Of a DNA stretch of 41,926 nt, positions 16,798 to 26,532 are shown piece after piece. Origin of the DNA: Thiohalocapsa sp. (GTDB lineage Bacteria > Pseudomonadota > Gammaproteobacteria > Chromatiales > Chromatiaceae); the NCBI GenBank assembly GCA_028277725.1, contig JANQFX010000061.1, positions 1 to 41,926 of the forward strand, given 5' to 3'. A program made the position numbers and the translations under genes. The notes under the pieces were generated by a model. It made no database searches. It worked only from the letters and a program-made list of their open reading frames with translations, and was not told the origin of the DNA. The stretch's first letter is position 1; every line of letters begins with the position of its first letter.

Positions 16798-17120
16798 CTA
16801 TGTCACGTCAACCGGGCTGAGCAACGATGGCGACACCCGCACAGGCGCGACCTTGCAGATGCTGCCCGGCATCGGGACACCGGCGACGCGGATGTCGGCG
16901 ACGGGTTCGAATCGATAGTGACCGGGGGGGCGTAGCCCGGCCTGGCCGTTGGTTACGGGGAAGCGCGCGTTCTGTTCGAAATACAGTTCGATTCCAACAG
17001 CAGCCGGCGACGACGTTCCGTCCCGTGGTAGCGGTTCTTATCCTGCGTCACGGGTGCCACCTCGTTGCGCTGGGGGAGCGGCAGCCGCGCGCCATCGGCA
17101 TGAGGGCAAGGGACGCGGTG
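16798..17120 (-). pseudogene. Decayed gene fragment of unknown function
   Basis: Reverse-strand reading gives HADGARLPLPQRNEVAPVTQ followed by DKNRYHGT in one frame, and after a shift near 17012-17022 continues in another as SSPAAVGIELYFEQNARFPV, GQAGLRPPGHYRFEPVADIR and VAGVPMPGSICKV, ending at a TAG at 16798. The amino-acid content and third-position GC fit coding DNA in both parts, but an upstream in-frame stop and the lack of a start codon mean only a fragment is left. It ends 39 bases before the gene at 16758, so the two probably were one operon. The family is unknown; this is a weak call. Confidence 0.4.
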
Positions 17121-17342
17121 CCTATTCGCTCAGTCTAGACCGCTTGCTTCGTGCGAGTGGAAGCGAGTGCGGTGAGACGCGGCTGGCGCCGCATTTGCCG
17201 AGAAGTCCCGCACCCCCGGCCCCGGGCTCGCGCGCGGTCGGGCAGCGGCTGGGAGGATGCTATGATCCGCCCCCATCGCTTTGCGCAGAGCATTCTCTCG
17301 CGGACGCCCCTCGGGGTGCCCGCCCAGCCCAGGAAACCCGCC

Positions 17343-18743
17343 ATGCAAGCCCCACTCCGCATGCCCGTATTCACGCACACCCCGAACTTGCGCAGTGGGC
17401 GTCGGCGTTTCCTGCTGCCCTTGGCGGGCGGCATGGTCGGCATCGCACTGCTCGTCGGCTGCGGTGCGGAGCAGGCGCCGAAGAGCGCCGCTGAACCCCC
17501 CGCTGTCGGCGTCATCGAGGTGAGCGAAGAGAAGGTCAACCCGTTCTACGAGTTCGTCGGCAAGACCCGCGCGGCGGAGTCGGTGGCGCTTCGGGCGCGG
17601 GTCACCGGCTTCCTGGAAGCGCGCAACTTCCAGGAGGGCGGCGAGGTCGAGCAGGACCAGGTGCTGTTCAAGATCGAGCCGGAGCAGTACCTGGCATCGC
17701 TGTCCCAGGCCGAGGCATCGCTGGGTGCCGCGGAGGCATCGCTGAACCGCGCGCAGGTCGATCTGAAGCGATTCCAGGAACTACGCAAGAACAACAACAT
17801 CAGCCAACAGGAGGTCGACAAGGGCGAGGCCGAGGTGCTGGTGCGGGAGGCCGAGGTCGCGACCGCCAAGGCAGATATCGAGAAGTCCAAGCTCAATGTC
17901 GACTACACCGAGGTTGTTGCGCCCATCGCCGGGCGCATCGACGCCGCCGCCTTCGACGTCGGCAACCTGATCGGCCCGGACTCCGGCGTGCTCGCCACCA
18001 TCAACCTGATGGACCCCATCAAGGCCACGTTCTCCATTTCGGAAACCTGGTTCTATGAGCTGTCCCAGGCGGATATCGAGGCCGACAAGCAGGGCAAAGA
18101 CGTCGAGGAATGGACCCATGTGCCCCTGATCCGGCTCCCCGACGGCAGCATCTACGAGCACCAGGGCGAGTTCGACTTCATCGACAACAAGGTGGACGAG
18201 AAGACCGGCACCGTGCTGGTGCGCGCTGTCTTCCCCAACCCTGACCTGCTGCTGTTGCCCGGCCAGTTCGTCAACATCGTCATCGAACGCAAGCAGGCCG
18301 TCGACCGGGTGCTGATCCCACAGGCGGCGGTGCTGACGGACCAGGGCGGTACCTATGTGCTCGTCGTCAACGACGAGGACCTGGTGGAGGCGCGCCGCAT
18401 CGAGACGGGGCAGCGCTTCGGGCCGAATCTGGTGGTGGACAGCGGCCTCGTAGCGGGCGAGCGCATCGTGCTCTACGGTATCCAGAAGGTCAGACCCGGG
18501 CTGACGGTGAAGCCGGAGCAGGCCGAGCCGCCCTCCGACCCGATGCAGGAGGCGACGGAGAAGTCGGTGGCCGAGTTGGTCGCGGGCGGCACGGAGGCCG
18601 AGGCGGAAGACGAGGTCGCCGAGGATGAGAGCGGGTCCGAGGACGAAGCCGGGGACGCCGATGAGCCATCGGACGATGCACAGCCGGTTGCGGATGCAGC
18701 CGACGAGGATCAGCCCGAAACAGATGAAGACGCGGGCGAGTAG
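17343..18743 (+). CDS. RND efflux membrane-fusion lipoprotein (AcrA/MexA type)
   Basis: The 466-residue periplasmic adaptor has a lipoprotein signal with lipobox LVGC (C40). The first half of the barrel-sandwich (EFVGKTRAAESVALRARVTG) comes next, then EGGEVEQDQVLFKIEP, a coiled-coil hairpin of about 70 residues rich in Ala/Glu (SQAEASLGAAEASLNRAQVD), the second lipoyl half (VDYTEVVAPIAGRIDAAAFD) and the beta-barrel with NPDLLLLPGQFVNIVIERKQ. The last 65 residues are a very acidic tail of Asp/Glu/Ala, unusual for the family. AGGA about nine bases before the ATG supports this start over earlier in-frame ones. It is followed by the pump gene after 140 bases. It would link the pump to a TolC-like channel encoded elsewhere. 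Confidence 0.92.
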   Translation: MQAPLRMPVFTHTPNLRSGRRRFLLPLAGGMVGIALLVGCGAEQAPKSAAEPPAVGVIEVSEEKVNPFYEFVGKTRAAESVALRARVTGFLEARNFQEGGEVEQDQVLFKIEPEQYLASLSQAEASLGAAEASLNRAQVDLKRFQELRKNNNISQQEVDKGEAEVLVREAEVATAKADIEKSKLNVDYTEVVAPIAGRIDAAAFDVGNLIGPDSGVLATINLMDPIKATFSISETWFYELSQADIEADKQGKDVEEWTHVPLIRLPDGSIYEHQGEFDFIDNKVDEKTGTVLVRAVFPNPDLLLLPGQFVNIVIERKQAVDRVLIPQAAVLTDQGGTYVLVVNDEDLVEARRIETGQRFGPNLVVDSGLVAGERIVLYGIQKVRPGLTVKPEQAEPPSDPMQEATEKSVAELVAGGTEAEAEDEVAEDESGSEDEAGDADEPSDDAQPVADAADEDQPETDEDAGE

Positions 18744-18769
18744 GGTGGACCAGAGCGGCGCCGTCCACC
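18744..18769 (+). promoter_or_regulatory. Intercistronic hairpin between adaptor and pump genes
   Basis: GGTGGAC and GTCCACC form a perfect 7-bp stem around 12 bases directly after the adaptor stop codon. With no T-run it is unlikely to stop all transcription. It may set the ratio of the two products or protect the upstream message. The function is inference. Confidence 0.35.
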
Positions 18770-18883
18770 AAGTCGGTGGCGGTCCGTGCTCTCCTGAATC
18801 ACCCGATGGGCGCTCCCGACGGGGTCTTGCCCCCCCCTGCCTCCCCCATTTGACCGACCTAACTCCGCCACCGGAGCCCCCAG

Positions 18884-21800
18884 ATGCAGCTCTCCAAGTT
18901 CTTCATCACCCGACCGAAGTTCGCCTTCGTCATCTCCATCGTCATCTCGCTCGCGGGTGCGCTGGCACTGATGGGGCTGCCGGTGGCCCAGTTCCCGGAG
19001 ATCACACCGCCCACCGTCAGCGTCACAACCCAGTATGCCGGTGCCAGTGCCGAGGTCGTGGAACAGACGGTTGCCGCGCCCATCGAGCAGGAAATCAACG
19101 GCGTGGAAGACATGATCTACATGTCCTCCAAGTCCGACAACGACGGCCGCTACAACCTGACCGTCACTTTCGACATCGGTACCGACGCCGACATGGCCCA
19201 GGTGAAGGTGCAGAACCGCGTCTCCCAGGCGGAGCCGAAGCTGCCGGAGGAGGTGCGCCGCCAGGGTGTGAAGACCGAGAAGCAGTCCACCAACATGCTG
19301 CTGATCGTCAACATCTTCTCTCCGGACGAGCGCTACGACGCGCTCTATCTGAACAACTACGCCACCATCAACGTCAAGGACCCGCTCGGGCGCGTGAAGG
19401 GCGTCGGCAAGGCGGAGATCCTGGGCGTCATGGACTACGGCATGCGCTTCTGGTTGAAGCCGGACCGCATGACCTCGCTGAACGTCAGCGTCGCGGACAT
19501 CCAGAACGCGGTGGCCGAGCAGAACGTGCAGGTGCCGGCAGGGCAGGTGGGCGCACCACCCGCGCCGACAGACCAGCAGTTCCAGTACACGGTCACCACC
19601 AAGGGCCGTCTGTCGGAGGCGGAGGAGTTCGGCAACATCATTATCCGCATGGAGCCGGACGGCTCGGCCATCCGCGTCAGGGACGTGGCCAGGGTGGAAC
19701 TGGGCGCCCAGGCCTATTCCGCCGCCGGTCGGCTCGACGGTAAGCCGGCGGTGGTGCTGGCGGTCTATCAGACGCCGGACGCCAACGCCCTGGCCACGGC
19801 AGAGGCGGTCAAGGAGCGCCTTGCGGAGCTCGCCGAGCGCTTCCCCGAGGGCCTGGAACAGGCCGTGCTCTACGACACCACCAACTTCATCAAGGCGTCC
19901 ATCGACGAGGTGGTGGAGACGCTGTTCATCGCCGTCCTGTTGGTGGTGCTGGTGGTGTTCATCTTCTTGGGCGACTGGCGCTCCACCCTGATCCCCGGCA
20001 TCGCCATTCCGGTGTCGCTCATCGGCACCTTCGCGCTGCTCTCCGTGTTCGGCTTCACGCTCAACACCATCGTGTTGTTCGCGCTGATCCTCGCCATCGG
20101 CATCGTCGTCGACGATGCCATCATTGTGGTGGAGAACGTACAGCGGCTGATGGACGAGGAGTGGCTGGACCCCAAGGCCGCCACCGCCAAGGCCATGGAC
20201 CAGGTGGGCGGCGCCATCATCGCCACCACCCTGGTGCTGCTGGCGGTGTTCGTGCCCGTGGGCTTCATGCCCGGTATCACGGGGCAGCTCTACCAACAGT
20301 TTGCGGTGACCATCTCCGTGTCGGTGGCCATCAGCTCCATCAATGCGCTGACGCTGAGCCCGGCGCTCTGCTCGGTCCTGCTGAAGCCGGGCCAGCAGCC
20401 CATCAAGTGGCTCAACTGGTTCAATGTGCTGTTCGGCAAGCTGACCCGGGGCTACACCGCCGGGGTCAAGACCACGGTGCGCCGCGCGACGCTCATCTCC
20501 ATGCTCTACGTCGGCCTCATCGGCGGGACCGTTTGGATGTTCACGAGCCTGCCGTCGGGCTTCTTGCCGGAGGAGGACCAGGGCTACTTCTTCATCGAGG
20601 TGCAATTGCCGGACGCCGCGTCCCTCGCCCGTACCGAGACGGCGTTGGACCGCTTGGAGCAGCAGCTGTTGGAGATTCCGGGCGTCACCAACGTGATCTC
20701 CGTATCCGGCTATTCGCTGCTCAACGCCGCATTCGGTTCCAACAGCGCGCTGTTGATCCCCATCCTGGCACCCTGGGATGAACGCCAGACGCCGGAAACC
20801 CGGCTGCGCGGCGTCGTCACTCAGGCAGAGCGTATTGCCGCCGAGACGGCGGATGCCAACCTCATCCCCTTTGTGCCGCCGGCGATTCCCGGGCTCGGCA
20901 ACTCGGGCGGGTTCAGCTTCGTATTGCAGGATTTCACCGGCGGCAGCATCGAGGAGTTCGCGTCCGTCATGCGCGGCTTCATCGTTGCCGCCAACGAGCA
21001 TCCGGCCGTCGGCTCGGCCTACAGCACCTTCCGCGCCGACGTGCCCATGCTCTATCTCGACATCAATCGCGACAAGGTCGAGACCCTGCAGGTGCCCATG
21101 ACGGAGGTGTTCAGCACCCTCCAGGCCCAGCTCGGCTCGGTCTACATCAACGACTTCAACAAGTTCGGGCGCACCTGGCGGGTCATGGCCCAGGCGGAAG
21201 GGGACTTCCGCAACCAGCCGGGCGACATCGTGCGGCTCTATGTGCGCAGCAAAGACGGCGAGATGGTCCCGATGGCAACCATCGCCGAGGTACAGACCCG
21301 TACCGGTCCGCAGATCGTGCCGCGTTACAACCTGTTCCGTTCCGCCGACATCTCAGGCGGGGCCGGGCCAGGGTTCAGCTCCGGGCAGGCCATCGCCGCC
21401 ATGCAGGAGACGGCGGACGCGACGCTACCGACCGGCTTCGGCTACGAGTGGACCAGTATGAGCTACCAGGAGATCAAGGCCGCCGGCCAGGCGCCGATTA
21501 TCTTCGGTCTGGCGCTGCTGTTCGTATACCTGTTCCTGGTGGCGCAGTACGAGAGCTGGTCGGTTCCGCTCGCCGTCCTGCTGGCCGTGCCGGTCGCCGT
21601 CGCCGGTGCGCTGGCGGCCACCGGATTGGCCGGGCTCGACGTCAACCTCTACACCCAGATCGGGCTGGTCATGCTCATCGGGCTGGCCGCCAAGAATGCG
21701 ATCCTGATCGTCGAGTTCGCCAAGGAGCAGCGCGAGACCGAGGGTTTGTCCATCTACGATGCAGCGGTCAAGGCAGCTCGGCTCAGGTTCCGTGCCGTGA

Positions 21801-22036
21801 TGATGACCGCGCTCTCCTTCCTGCTCGGCATCCTGCCGCTGGTGGTCGCCAGCGGCGCCGGCGCCGGCTCCCGCGTGGCGCTCGGCACCGCCGTGTTCGG
21901 CGGCATGCTCGCCGCCACCGTCATCGGCATCCTGCTGATCCCGGTGACCTACTACGTGGTCCAGGGCATCCGCGAGAAGGTCAACGCGCTGCTGGGGGGC
22001 AAGGACAAGCGGCCCGAGCCCAGCCCCGCCGACTGA
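18884..22036 (+). CDS. RND multidrug efflux pump, HAE-1 family (AcrB/MexB type)
   Basis: The 1050-residue inner-membrane protein begins [20 protein letters not shown] and shows the family's full layout: helix 1, a large periplasmic loop, helices 2-6, helix 7, a second loop and helices 8-12. The proton-relay residues are present: D410 and D411 in [16 protein letters not shown] and K937 in [33 protein letters not shown] and [19 protein letters not shown] are typical of hydrophobe/amphiphile exporters, not metal exporters. It works as a trimer with the adaptor encoded just upstream; an outer-membrane channel gene and a TetR-type regulator, often adjacent, are not in the window. A long open frame on the opposite strand is a composition shadow. 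Confidence 0.95.
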   Translation: MQLSKFFITRPKFAFVISIVISLAGALALMGLPVAQFPEITPPTVSVTTQYAGASAEVVEQTVAAPIEQEINGVEDMIYMSSKSDNDGRYNLTVTFDIGTDADMAQVKVQNRVSQAEPKLPEEVRRQGVKTEKQSTNMLLIVNIFSPDERYDALYLNNYATINVKDPLGRVKGVGKAEILGVMDYGMRFWLKPDRMTSLNVSVADIQNAVAEQNVQVPAGQVGAPPAPTDQQFQYTVTTKGRLSEAEEFGNIIIRMEPDGSAIRVRDVARVELGAQAYSAAGRLDGKPAVVLAVYQTPDANALATAEAVKERLAELAERFPEGLEQAVLYDTTNFIKASIDEVVETLFIAVLLVVLVVFIFLGDWRSTLIPGIAIPVSLIGTFALLSVFGFTLNTIVLFALILAIGIVVDDAIIVVENVQRLMDEEWLDPKAATAKAMDQVGGAIIATTLVLLAVFVPVGFMPGITGQLYQQFAVTISVSVAISSINALTLSPALCSVLLKPGQQPIKWLNWFNVLFGKLTRGYTAGVKTTVRRATLISMLYVGLIGGTVWMFTSLPSGFLPEEDQGYFFIEVQLPDAASLARTETALDRLEQQLLEIPGVTNVISVSGYSLLNAAFGSNSALLIPILAPWDERQTPETRLRGVVTQAERIAAETADANLIPFVPPAIPGLGNSGGFSFVLQDFTGGSIEEFASVMRGFIVAANEHPAVGSAYSTFRADVPMLYLDINRDKVETLQVPMTEVFSTLQAQLGSVYINDFNKFGRTWRVMAQAEGDFRNQPGDIVRLYVRSKDGEMVPMATIAEVQTRTGPQIVPRYNLFRSADISGGAGPGFSSGQAIAAMQETADATLPTGFGYEWTSMSYQEIKAAGQAPIIFGLALLFVYLFLVAQYESWSVPLAVLLAVPVAVAGALAATGLAGLDVNLYTQIGLVMLIGLAAKNAILIVEFAKEQRETEGLSIYDAAVKAARLRFRAVMMTALSFLLGILPLVVASGAGAGSRVALGTAVFGGMLAATVIGILLIPVTYYVVQGIREKVNALLGGKDKRPEPSPAD

Positions 22037-22165
22037 GTGGGGAATCGCTCTGCGCTGTCACTCGGCAGCATCCCAGGCACCAAGGCAAAGCACTGGACGC
22101 GTTTCCAGCACCGGGACCGGCAGATCGTCCCCACACCAGGAGCGGCATCTTGACGTCGATAGAGA

Positions 22166-22345
22166 TCAGAGCCTGTGGCTTGCGAGCCAGTCCTCGATGG
22201 CGCGCCTGGTGGTGGTGCCGACCGGGTGGTTGCCGGCGAGTAGTAGCTCGCCGATCTGCCAGCCGCGGATGAGCTGGGTTTCGTCTTCGGAGAAGACGTA
22301 CAGTGTGCCCTGCGAGAACCGGGCGTCCAGGCGGTTGGCGGGCAT
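22166..22345 (-). CDS. Small hypothetical protein, possibly the end of a decayed gene
   Basis: This 59-residue frame starts MPANRLDARFSQGTLYVFSE and contains IRGWQIGELLLAGNHPVGTT and AIEDWLASHRL. Nearly every codon ends in G or C, as in neighbouring genes, and the amino-acid mix is protein-like. The frame stays open upstream of the ATG (GPFDGVSNPLCNRILP), so the gene may once have been longer and lost its start. I do not recognise a family. It lies 120 bases before the start-side end of a hypothetical gene on the same strand. The other bases of the gap between 22037 and 22464 show nothing. Confidence 0.45.
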   Translation of the reverse strand: MPANRLDARFSQGTLYVFSEDETQLIRGWQIGELLLAGNHPVGTTTRRAIEDWLASHRL

Positions 22346-22464
22346 CGGTAGTATCCGGTTGCAGAGTGGGTTGGATACGCCGTCGAAGGGGCCTTGTACG
22401 CCAGGGCACGAAGGCCCTGGCGAGCTCCAGCGGCGAGCCCCTGTCGCGGCGTTGCCGGCCCGGC

Positions 22465-23070
22465 TCAGTTGTCCCGGCAGCGTGGCGCCGCGTGCTGCCA
22501 GAGCGCGTCCAGTCCGCTCAGGGAGAATTCGGGTTCCAGCGGCAATCCGTTGATGTCGACCTCCACCCGCCGGCCGGCGCGCATGGCAGCGACCAGGCGC
22601 CGCAGCCCGTCATCCTCGGCCCCGGGGAAGCGTGGGCGGAAGGTCACGCGGCGCTCTTGATCGGTCTCGACGATGCCCGCCGGTAGGAGCGGCACCGCGG
22701 CGCCGCCGTCGACACGCAGCCGGGCACGGGCGCGCAGCAACTCGGGCTGGGTCAGCTCCGTCGGGGTGATGACATGGACGCGGGGCGCAGCGCGGCCGCG
22801 CTCGATCAGGATCAGCAGCAGCGGGTCCTGCTCGTCGGTGGCGTGATCGTAGCCGCCGGTGATGAGTTCGCAGGGCTCGGCGGGGTCCGCCGGGATGGCC
22901 GCGGACCAGTCGCCCTGTTCCGGCCGCTCCGTGGCGACGGCCCCCGGTGGGCCCAGGAGCAGGGTGCTCAGCAGGCCCACCGAGAGGGCCGGAAGCAGAC
23001 CCGGTGTCGGGCTTGGGCGTGCGAGCTGGCGTCGCGGGTGGGGCGCTGGAGTCGGGCTGCGGCAGTCCAT
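22465..23070 (-). CDS. Hypothetical exported protein
   Basis: The 201-residue product has a long Pro/Arg-rich N-terminus and a hydrophobic core (GLLPALSVGLLSTLLLGPPG) ending near AVA-TE, so a Sec signal peptide is likely and the mature part is periplasmic. That part contains DWSAAIPADPAEPCELITGG, DPLLLILIERGRAAPRVHVI, GGAAVPLLPAGIVETDQERR and LPLEPEFSLSGLDALWQHAA, and two or three Cys that could form a disulfide. I do not recognise the family. It is 74 bases downstream of the aminotransferase gene on the same strand and may share its message. The true start could be a later codon, since the first 25 residues are poor. Confidence 0.65.
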   Translation of the reverse strand: MDCRSPTPAPHPRRQLARPSPTPGLLPALSVGLLSTLLLGPPGAVATERPEQGDWSAAIPADPAEPCELITGGYDHATDEQDPLLLILIERGRAAPRVHVITPTELTQPELLRARARLRVDGGAAVPLLPAGIVETDQERRVTFRPRFPGAEDDGLRRLVAAMRAGRRVEVDINGLPLEPEFSLSGLDALWQHAAPRCRDN

Positions 23071-23144
23071 CGGAGAAGGCTAGCCCAAGCGCACGTCGAC
23101 GTCGACGCCTGATCAGCCCAGAGGGCCGCCCGAGGCCGTCTCCC

Positions 23145-24491
23145 TCACAACGCTTCGAACCAGCGGGCCATGCGCTCGACCCCCGCGATACTGTCGGCGC
23201 AGTACTCGCCGATGAAGCCGGCGTCCGCACGCGACGTCTCGTCCAGGGCCGCCGCGCCCGTGAGGGCGGCGGCGCCGTCGAAGTTGACATAGGCCAGCCG
23301 CAGGGAGAGCTCCGCCGGCGAACGGCCGAAGTCGCTGCCCGGCAGCACGGCGACGCCGGTATCCTCCAGCAGGCGCTCGCACAGTAGCCGGGCGTCATGG
23401 ATGCCGCGGGCGGCGAGCCGTTCGCGCAGGGCGCTGAGGTCCGGGAACAGGTAGAAGCCGCCCTCGGGGTCGTCCAGCCGACAGCCGGCGGCGCGCAGCC
23501 GCTCTGCAATGGCCGGACCGATCTGGCGCAGCACCCGGCGGGAGCGCCGTAAATAGTCCTGGATGTCCGCGCCCGCCTCGAAGGCGGCGATGGCCGCGTG
23601 CTGGATAGGTGCGCTGACGCTGGTGAAGCTCTCGCTGGCGACCACGGCCATGGCGTCCAGCACGCCGCGCAGCTCCGGCGGGAACAGGAAGGTGCCGAGG
23701 CGCCAGCCGCCGGCACCTGCCCACTTGCTGAGCCCGCCGGAGATGATGGTGCCCTCCGGATACCAGCGTGCGATGGACAGGTGCTCGCCGGCGTGGTGCA
23801 ACTCGCCGTAGATCTCGTCCGAGAGCACCACCAGCCCGTAGCGGCGTGCCACTGCCGCAAGGGCCTGGAGTTGATCGGCGTCGTAGGTGACGCCGAGGGG
23901 ATTGGACGGGTAGTTGAGGATCAGGATGCGCGGGCGGTCCGGGTCATCGCAGCAGGCGGCCGCCAGTGCCGCGGGCGTCAAGCGCCAGCCGTCCTCGCGA
24001 CGGGTGTCGATCCAGCGATGCTGGCGCCCGGCAATGGCCGCCTGTGGCGCATAGGACACCCAGCTTGGGGAGGGCACCAGCAGGTCCCCGTAGAAGCAGA
24101 GCTGCAGGATGAACAGCAGCTCCTTGGAGCCCGGACCGATGAGCACGTCCTCGGCGCTGCACTCGATACCCTGGGCGTTGCGATGGTAGGCCGCGACGGT
24201 CTCGCGTAGCGCATCGAGACCGCGCACCGGCAGGTAGTCCTTGCGATGGGCGTTCGCCTTCAGCGCGTCCACCACCGCGTCCGGCACGGGGAAGGGCGAT
24301 TGGCCGAGTCCCATACGGTAGACCTTGTGACCCGCTCGCGCGAGCTGGGCACTGCGCTCGTTGATGGCGAGGGTCGAGGACTGGGACAGGCCGCGGATGT
24401 TGAGGCTGATGTGGACGTTCGGGCGCCGCGGCGATTCGGCGTTGTCGAGGCCGGCAATGTCGCGGACGATGTCGAGTGGAATGGCGGCCAT
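23145..24491 (-). CDS. PLP-dependent class I/II aminotransferase
   Basis: The 448-residue enzyme has the fold-type I order: GHKVYRMGLGQSPFPVPDAV, DYLPVRGLDALRETVAAYH, the cofactor-phosphate region EDVLIGPGSKELLFI, ILILNYPSNPLGVTYDADQL with the Asn that holds the PLP ring, VVLSDEIYGELHHAGEH, and ISGGLSKWAGAGGWRLGTFL with the PLP lysine in the GLSKW motif and the following Arg. The C-terminal domain includes GCRLDDPEGGFYLFPDLSAL. It resembles aspartate or aromatic aminotransferases of the AspC/AlaT type, but the donor and acceptor cannot be decided. The N-terminus is about 40 residues longer than usual, so an internal start is possible. Confidence 0.88.
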   Translation of the reverse strand: MAAIPLDIVRDIAGLDNAESPRRPNVHISLNIRGLSQSSTLAINERSAQLARAGHKVYRMGLGQSPFPVPDAVVDALKANAHRKDYLPVRGLDALRETVAAYHRNAQGIECSAEDVLIGPGSKELLFILQLCFYGDLLVPSPSWVSYAPQAAIAGRQHRWIDTRREDGWRLTPAALAAACCDDPDRPRILILNYPSNPLGVTYDADQLQALAAVARRYGLVVLSDEIYGELHHAGEHLSIARWYPEGTIISGGLSKWAGAGGWRLGTFLFPPELRGVLDAMAVVASESFTSVSAPIQHAAIAAFEAGADIQDYLRRSRRVLRQIGPAIAERLRAAGCRLDDPEGGFYLFPDLSALRERLAARGIHDARLLCERLLEDTGVAVLPGSDFGRSPAELSLRLAYVNFDGAAALTGAAALDETSRADAGFIGEYCADSIAGVERMARWFEAL

Positions 24492-25025
24492 GTGGGTCTC
24501 TCGTTCGAAGGTCTGGCGGTTGGATCGTCTCGCTTGCGTCGCTCGCGGTCGGTCGGTGTGTCGGCGCTCGGAGCTGCGCGGTCGGGTGCGCGATTTGGGT
24601 TTTCCCTAGTGCATCACCGTGCAAGCAAGTGTCGTGCCCGAGTGGCTTGGGGTCCCTTGCCCGATGCCTTGCGTTTCTGCCTCGGTTTCCGCGAAGGCGC
24701 ACCGTCACCGCCACCGTCGTGTGCCGACGCGCCGATCCTTCGCACCGACAGGAGGCACCCTATCTGTTCGGTGCACACTCGGGGTGCGTCGTGTTGGGGC
24801 GCGCCGCAGGCGTCGGCGAGGCGCCGCCCGCGCCGCAATCAAGATCCTCGTCATGCATGGTTGCAGCGGATCAGGGTCCGCTGATGTGCAAGAAGGATCG
24901 ATGCCCGCAGGAGCGGTTGCCGATGCGATTGCGCCGAACAGGGCGGCTGGCGCAGCATGCCCCGTGGGGCGAGCATGGGGCGCTCAACGGATCGCGCAGT
25001 GGCAGTCGAGGATTGGAGAGGAGTC
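24492..25025. other. Divergent intergenic region
   Basis: This 534-base stretch separates the aminotransferase from the CinA-like gene on the other strand and should hold both promoters. Frames in it are Arg-rich and family-less. I recognise no promoter, riboswitch or RNA gene with confidence. Confidence 0.5.
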
Positions 25026-25835
25026 ATGACAGAGGCAACGACGGGCGAGCGGCTGGACTTCGGGCTGATCGTCATCGGGGACGAGATTCTCGATGGCGTC
25101 CGCACGGACAAACACCTGCCTGCGTTTCGCGAGCGGCTCAAGGCCCGTGGACATCGCCTGGCGTGGTGCTGGGTGCTGCCCGACGACCCGGATCGCCTGA
25201 CCAGGCAGTTGCGCGCTTCCATGGCCGAGGGGTTGCCTGTGTTCTGCTGCGGTGGCATCGGCGCGACGCCGGACGACCACACCCGTGCCTGCGCCGCCGC
25301 CGCGGCGGGGGTCGACCTCGTTCGGCAGCCCGAGGCGCTGGCCTTGATCGAGGCGCAGTTCGGCGAAGCGGCCTATCCGTTCCGGGTTCGGATGGCGGAC
25401 CTGCCCGCGGGCGCGGAGCTGGTTCCGAATCCGGTGAACCGGATACCCGGCTTCTCGTTGGGCGCGCACTGGTTCCTGCCCGGTTTCCCGCGCATGGCCT
25501 GGCCCATGGCGGAGTGGGTGCTCGATCGCCACTACGCGAGCGCCGCGGCGCCGGCGGAGGCGTCCGTGAAGGTGTCAGGTGTTCCCGAGAGCGGGCTGAT
25601 CCCGATCATGAGCGCGCTCGACGGCCGTTTTGCGGGCCTCAAGCTGTTCAGCCTGCCGCACCTCGGCGATGAACCGGCAGACCGCTACGTCCTGCTCGGC
25701 TTTCGTGGCGTCGGGGACTTGAGCGGGGCCATGGAGGCCCTGACTGCGGCGCTGGACGAGGCCGGCATGGCCCACGAGCCGCCGGCGGCCGGCGGTGCGC
25801 CTTCCGGCGATCCCATCGAGGACGGCGAAGCCTAG
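25026..25835 (+). CDS. CinA N-terminal (molybdopterin-binding-like) domain protein
   Basis: The 269-residue cytosolic protein matches the MoaB/Mog-like domain of CinA proteins: GLIVIGDEILDGVRTDKHLP, AFRERLKARGHRLAWCWVLP, and VFCCGGIGATPDDHTRACAA, equivalent to the TGGLGPTxDDxT motif. LSLGAHWFLPGFPRMAWPMA-type and VSGVPESGLIPIMSAL follow. The C-terminal amidohydrolase domain of full CinA (nicotinamide-mononucleotide deamidase) is missing, as in many stand-alone members. The function of these is not settled; a link to NAD or nucleotide-dinucleotide cleavage has been reported for the family. The start is the ATG after GAGAGGAG; earlier ATGs are poor. Its stop shares the palindrome CTAG with the stop of the converging gene. 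Confidence 0.82.
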   Translation: MTEATTGERLDFGLIVIGDEILDGVRTDKHLPAFRERLKARGHRLAWCWVLPDDPDRLTRQLRASMAEGLPVFCCGGIGATPDDHTRACAAAAAGVDLVRQPEALALIEAQFGEAAYPFRVRMADLPAGAELVPNPVNRIPGFSLGAHWFLPGFPRMAWPMAEWVLDRHYASAAAPAEASVKVSGVPESGLIPIMSALDGRFAGLKLFSLPHLGDEPADRYVLLGFRGVGDLSGAMEALTAALDEAGMAHEPPAAGGAPSGDPIEDGEA

Positions 25836-26326
25836 GGCATCCCGCGCCCGAGCGTCCGCAACAGTGCCTGCGGCTCCACCTCGCCGGAGTATCGGTAGGG
25901 GATGGGGAGGACACCGGCGACGGTGACGTTGCCCGAAATGCGGTAGCTGATGGGGTCCGACCGCAATGCCAGCGTCGGCACCAGGGCGAGCGCTGCGGCG
26001 GCGTCGGACTCCACCGAAACCTCCACCGGCTCCGTGCCCCCGGCGGGAATCTGCCGCTCAAGCGTTCCGCCCCCCTCCGCCACCCGGGTGCCCTCCAGGG
26101 AGAGCTTGTAGGTCATGGCCTTGATCGGCAGGGTGCGATCGTTGGGGTTGTGGATGTCGAGGCCCACGCGCAGCCTCTGTCGGGTGAGGCCGATGCGCTC
26201 GGGCGCGATCGATCGCAACTGCACCTGCGGTGACTTCCACGGTTGGGTCAAGCTGGCGCAGCCGGTGAACAACAGGACGGCCGCGGCGAGGGACAGGATG
26301 CGGGTGGCGGCTATGCGAGCGGGCAT
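25832..26326 (-). CDS. LEA type 2 (WHy domain) lipoprotein
   Basis: The 164-residue protein starts MPARIAATRILSLAAAVLLF and has a lipobox FTGC (C23), so it should be lipid-anchored in the envelope. The mature part matches the LEA14/WHy domain: VQLRSIAPERIGLTRQRLRV, LDIHNPNDRTLPIKAMTYKL with the hallmark HNPND, and VSYRISGNVTVAG-type strands (ISYRISGNVTVAGVLPIPY) at the end. Bacterial members are small beta-sandwich proteins tied to desiccation or envelope stress, mostly of unknown role. GGAG nine bases before the ATG supports this start over the longer frame to 26443. It converges on the CinA-like gene with a four-base overlap of stop codons. Confidence 0.85.
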   Translation of the reverse strand: MPARIAATRILSLAAAVLLFTGCASLTQPWKSPQVQLRSIAPERIGLTRQRLRVGLDIHNPNDRTLPIKAMTYKLSLEGTRVAEGGGTLERQIPAGGTEPVEVSVESDAAAALALVPTLALRSDPISYRISGNVTVAGVLPIPYRYSGEVEPQALLRTLGRGMP

Positions 26327-26532
26327 CGGTGTCGTCTCCGAGGCTGAGCTTGGCGATATCGGGTGGCGCCCGCAGTATAGAGTGTGCCTAGAGCATAGGC
26401 TCGGTGAGCGCTCCAATGTCCGGCGCGTACGTCCCTGACTCACCGCGGGCCCTTCTCACAATCACCGGCCCCACAACAGCGGCGCCACGCGACCGCGGCG
26501 GCCCCGCCGGAATCGGATGAGTCCGAACATCG

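Noticed and set aside
18710..21001. A 763-codon open frame on the reverse strand, opposite the RND pump gene
   Set aside because: Its product is rich in His, Gly, Arg and Asp with no domain, as expected for the mirror of a high-GC coding frame; the forward gene is unmistakable.
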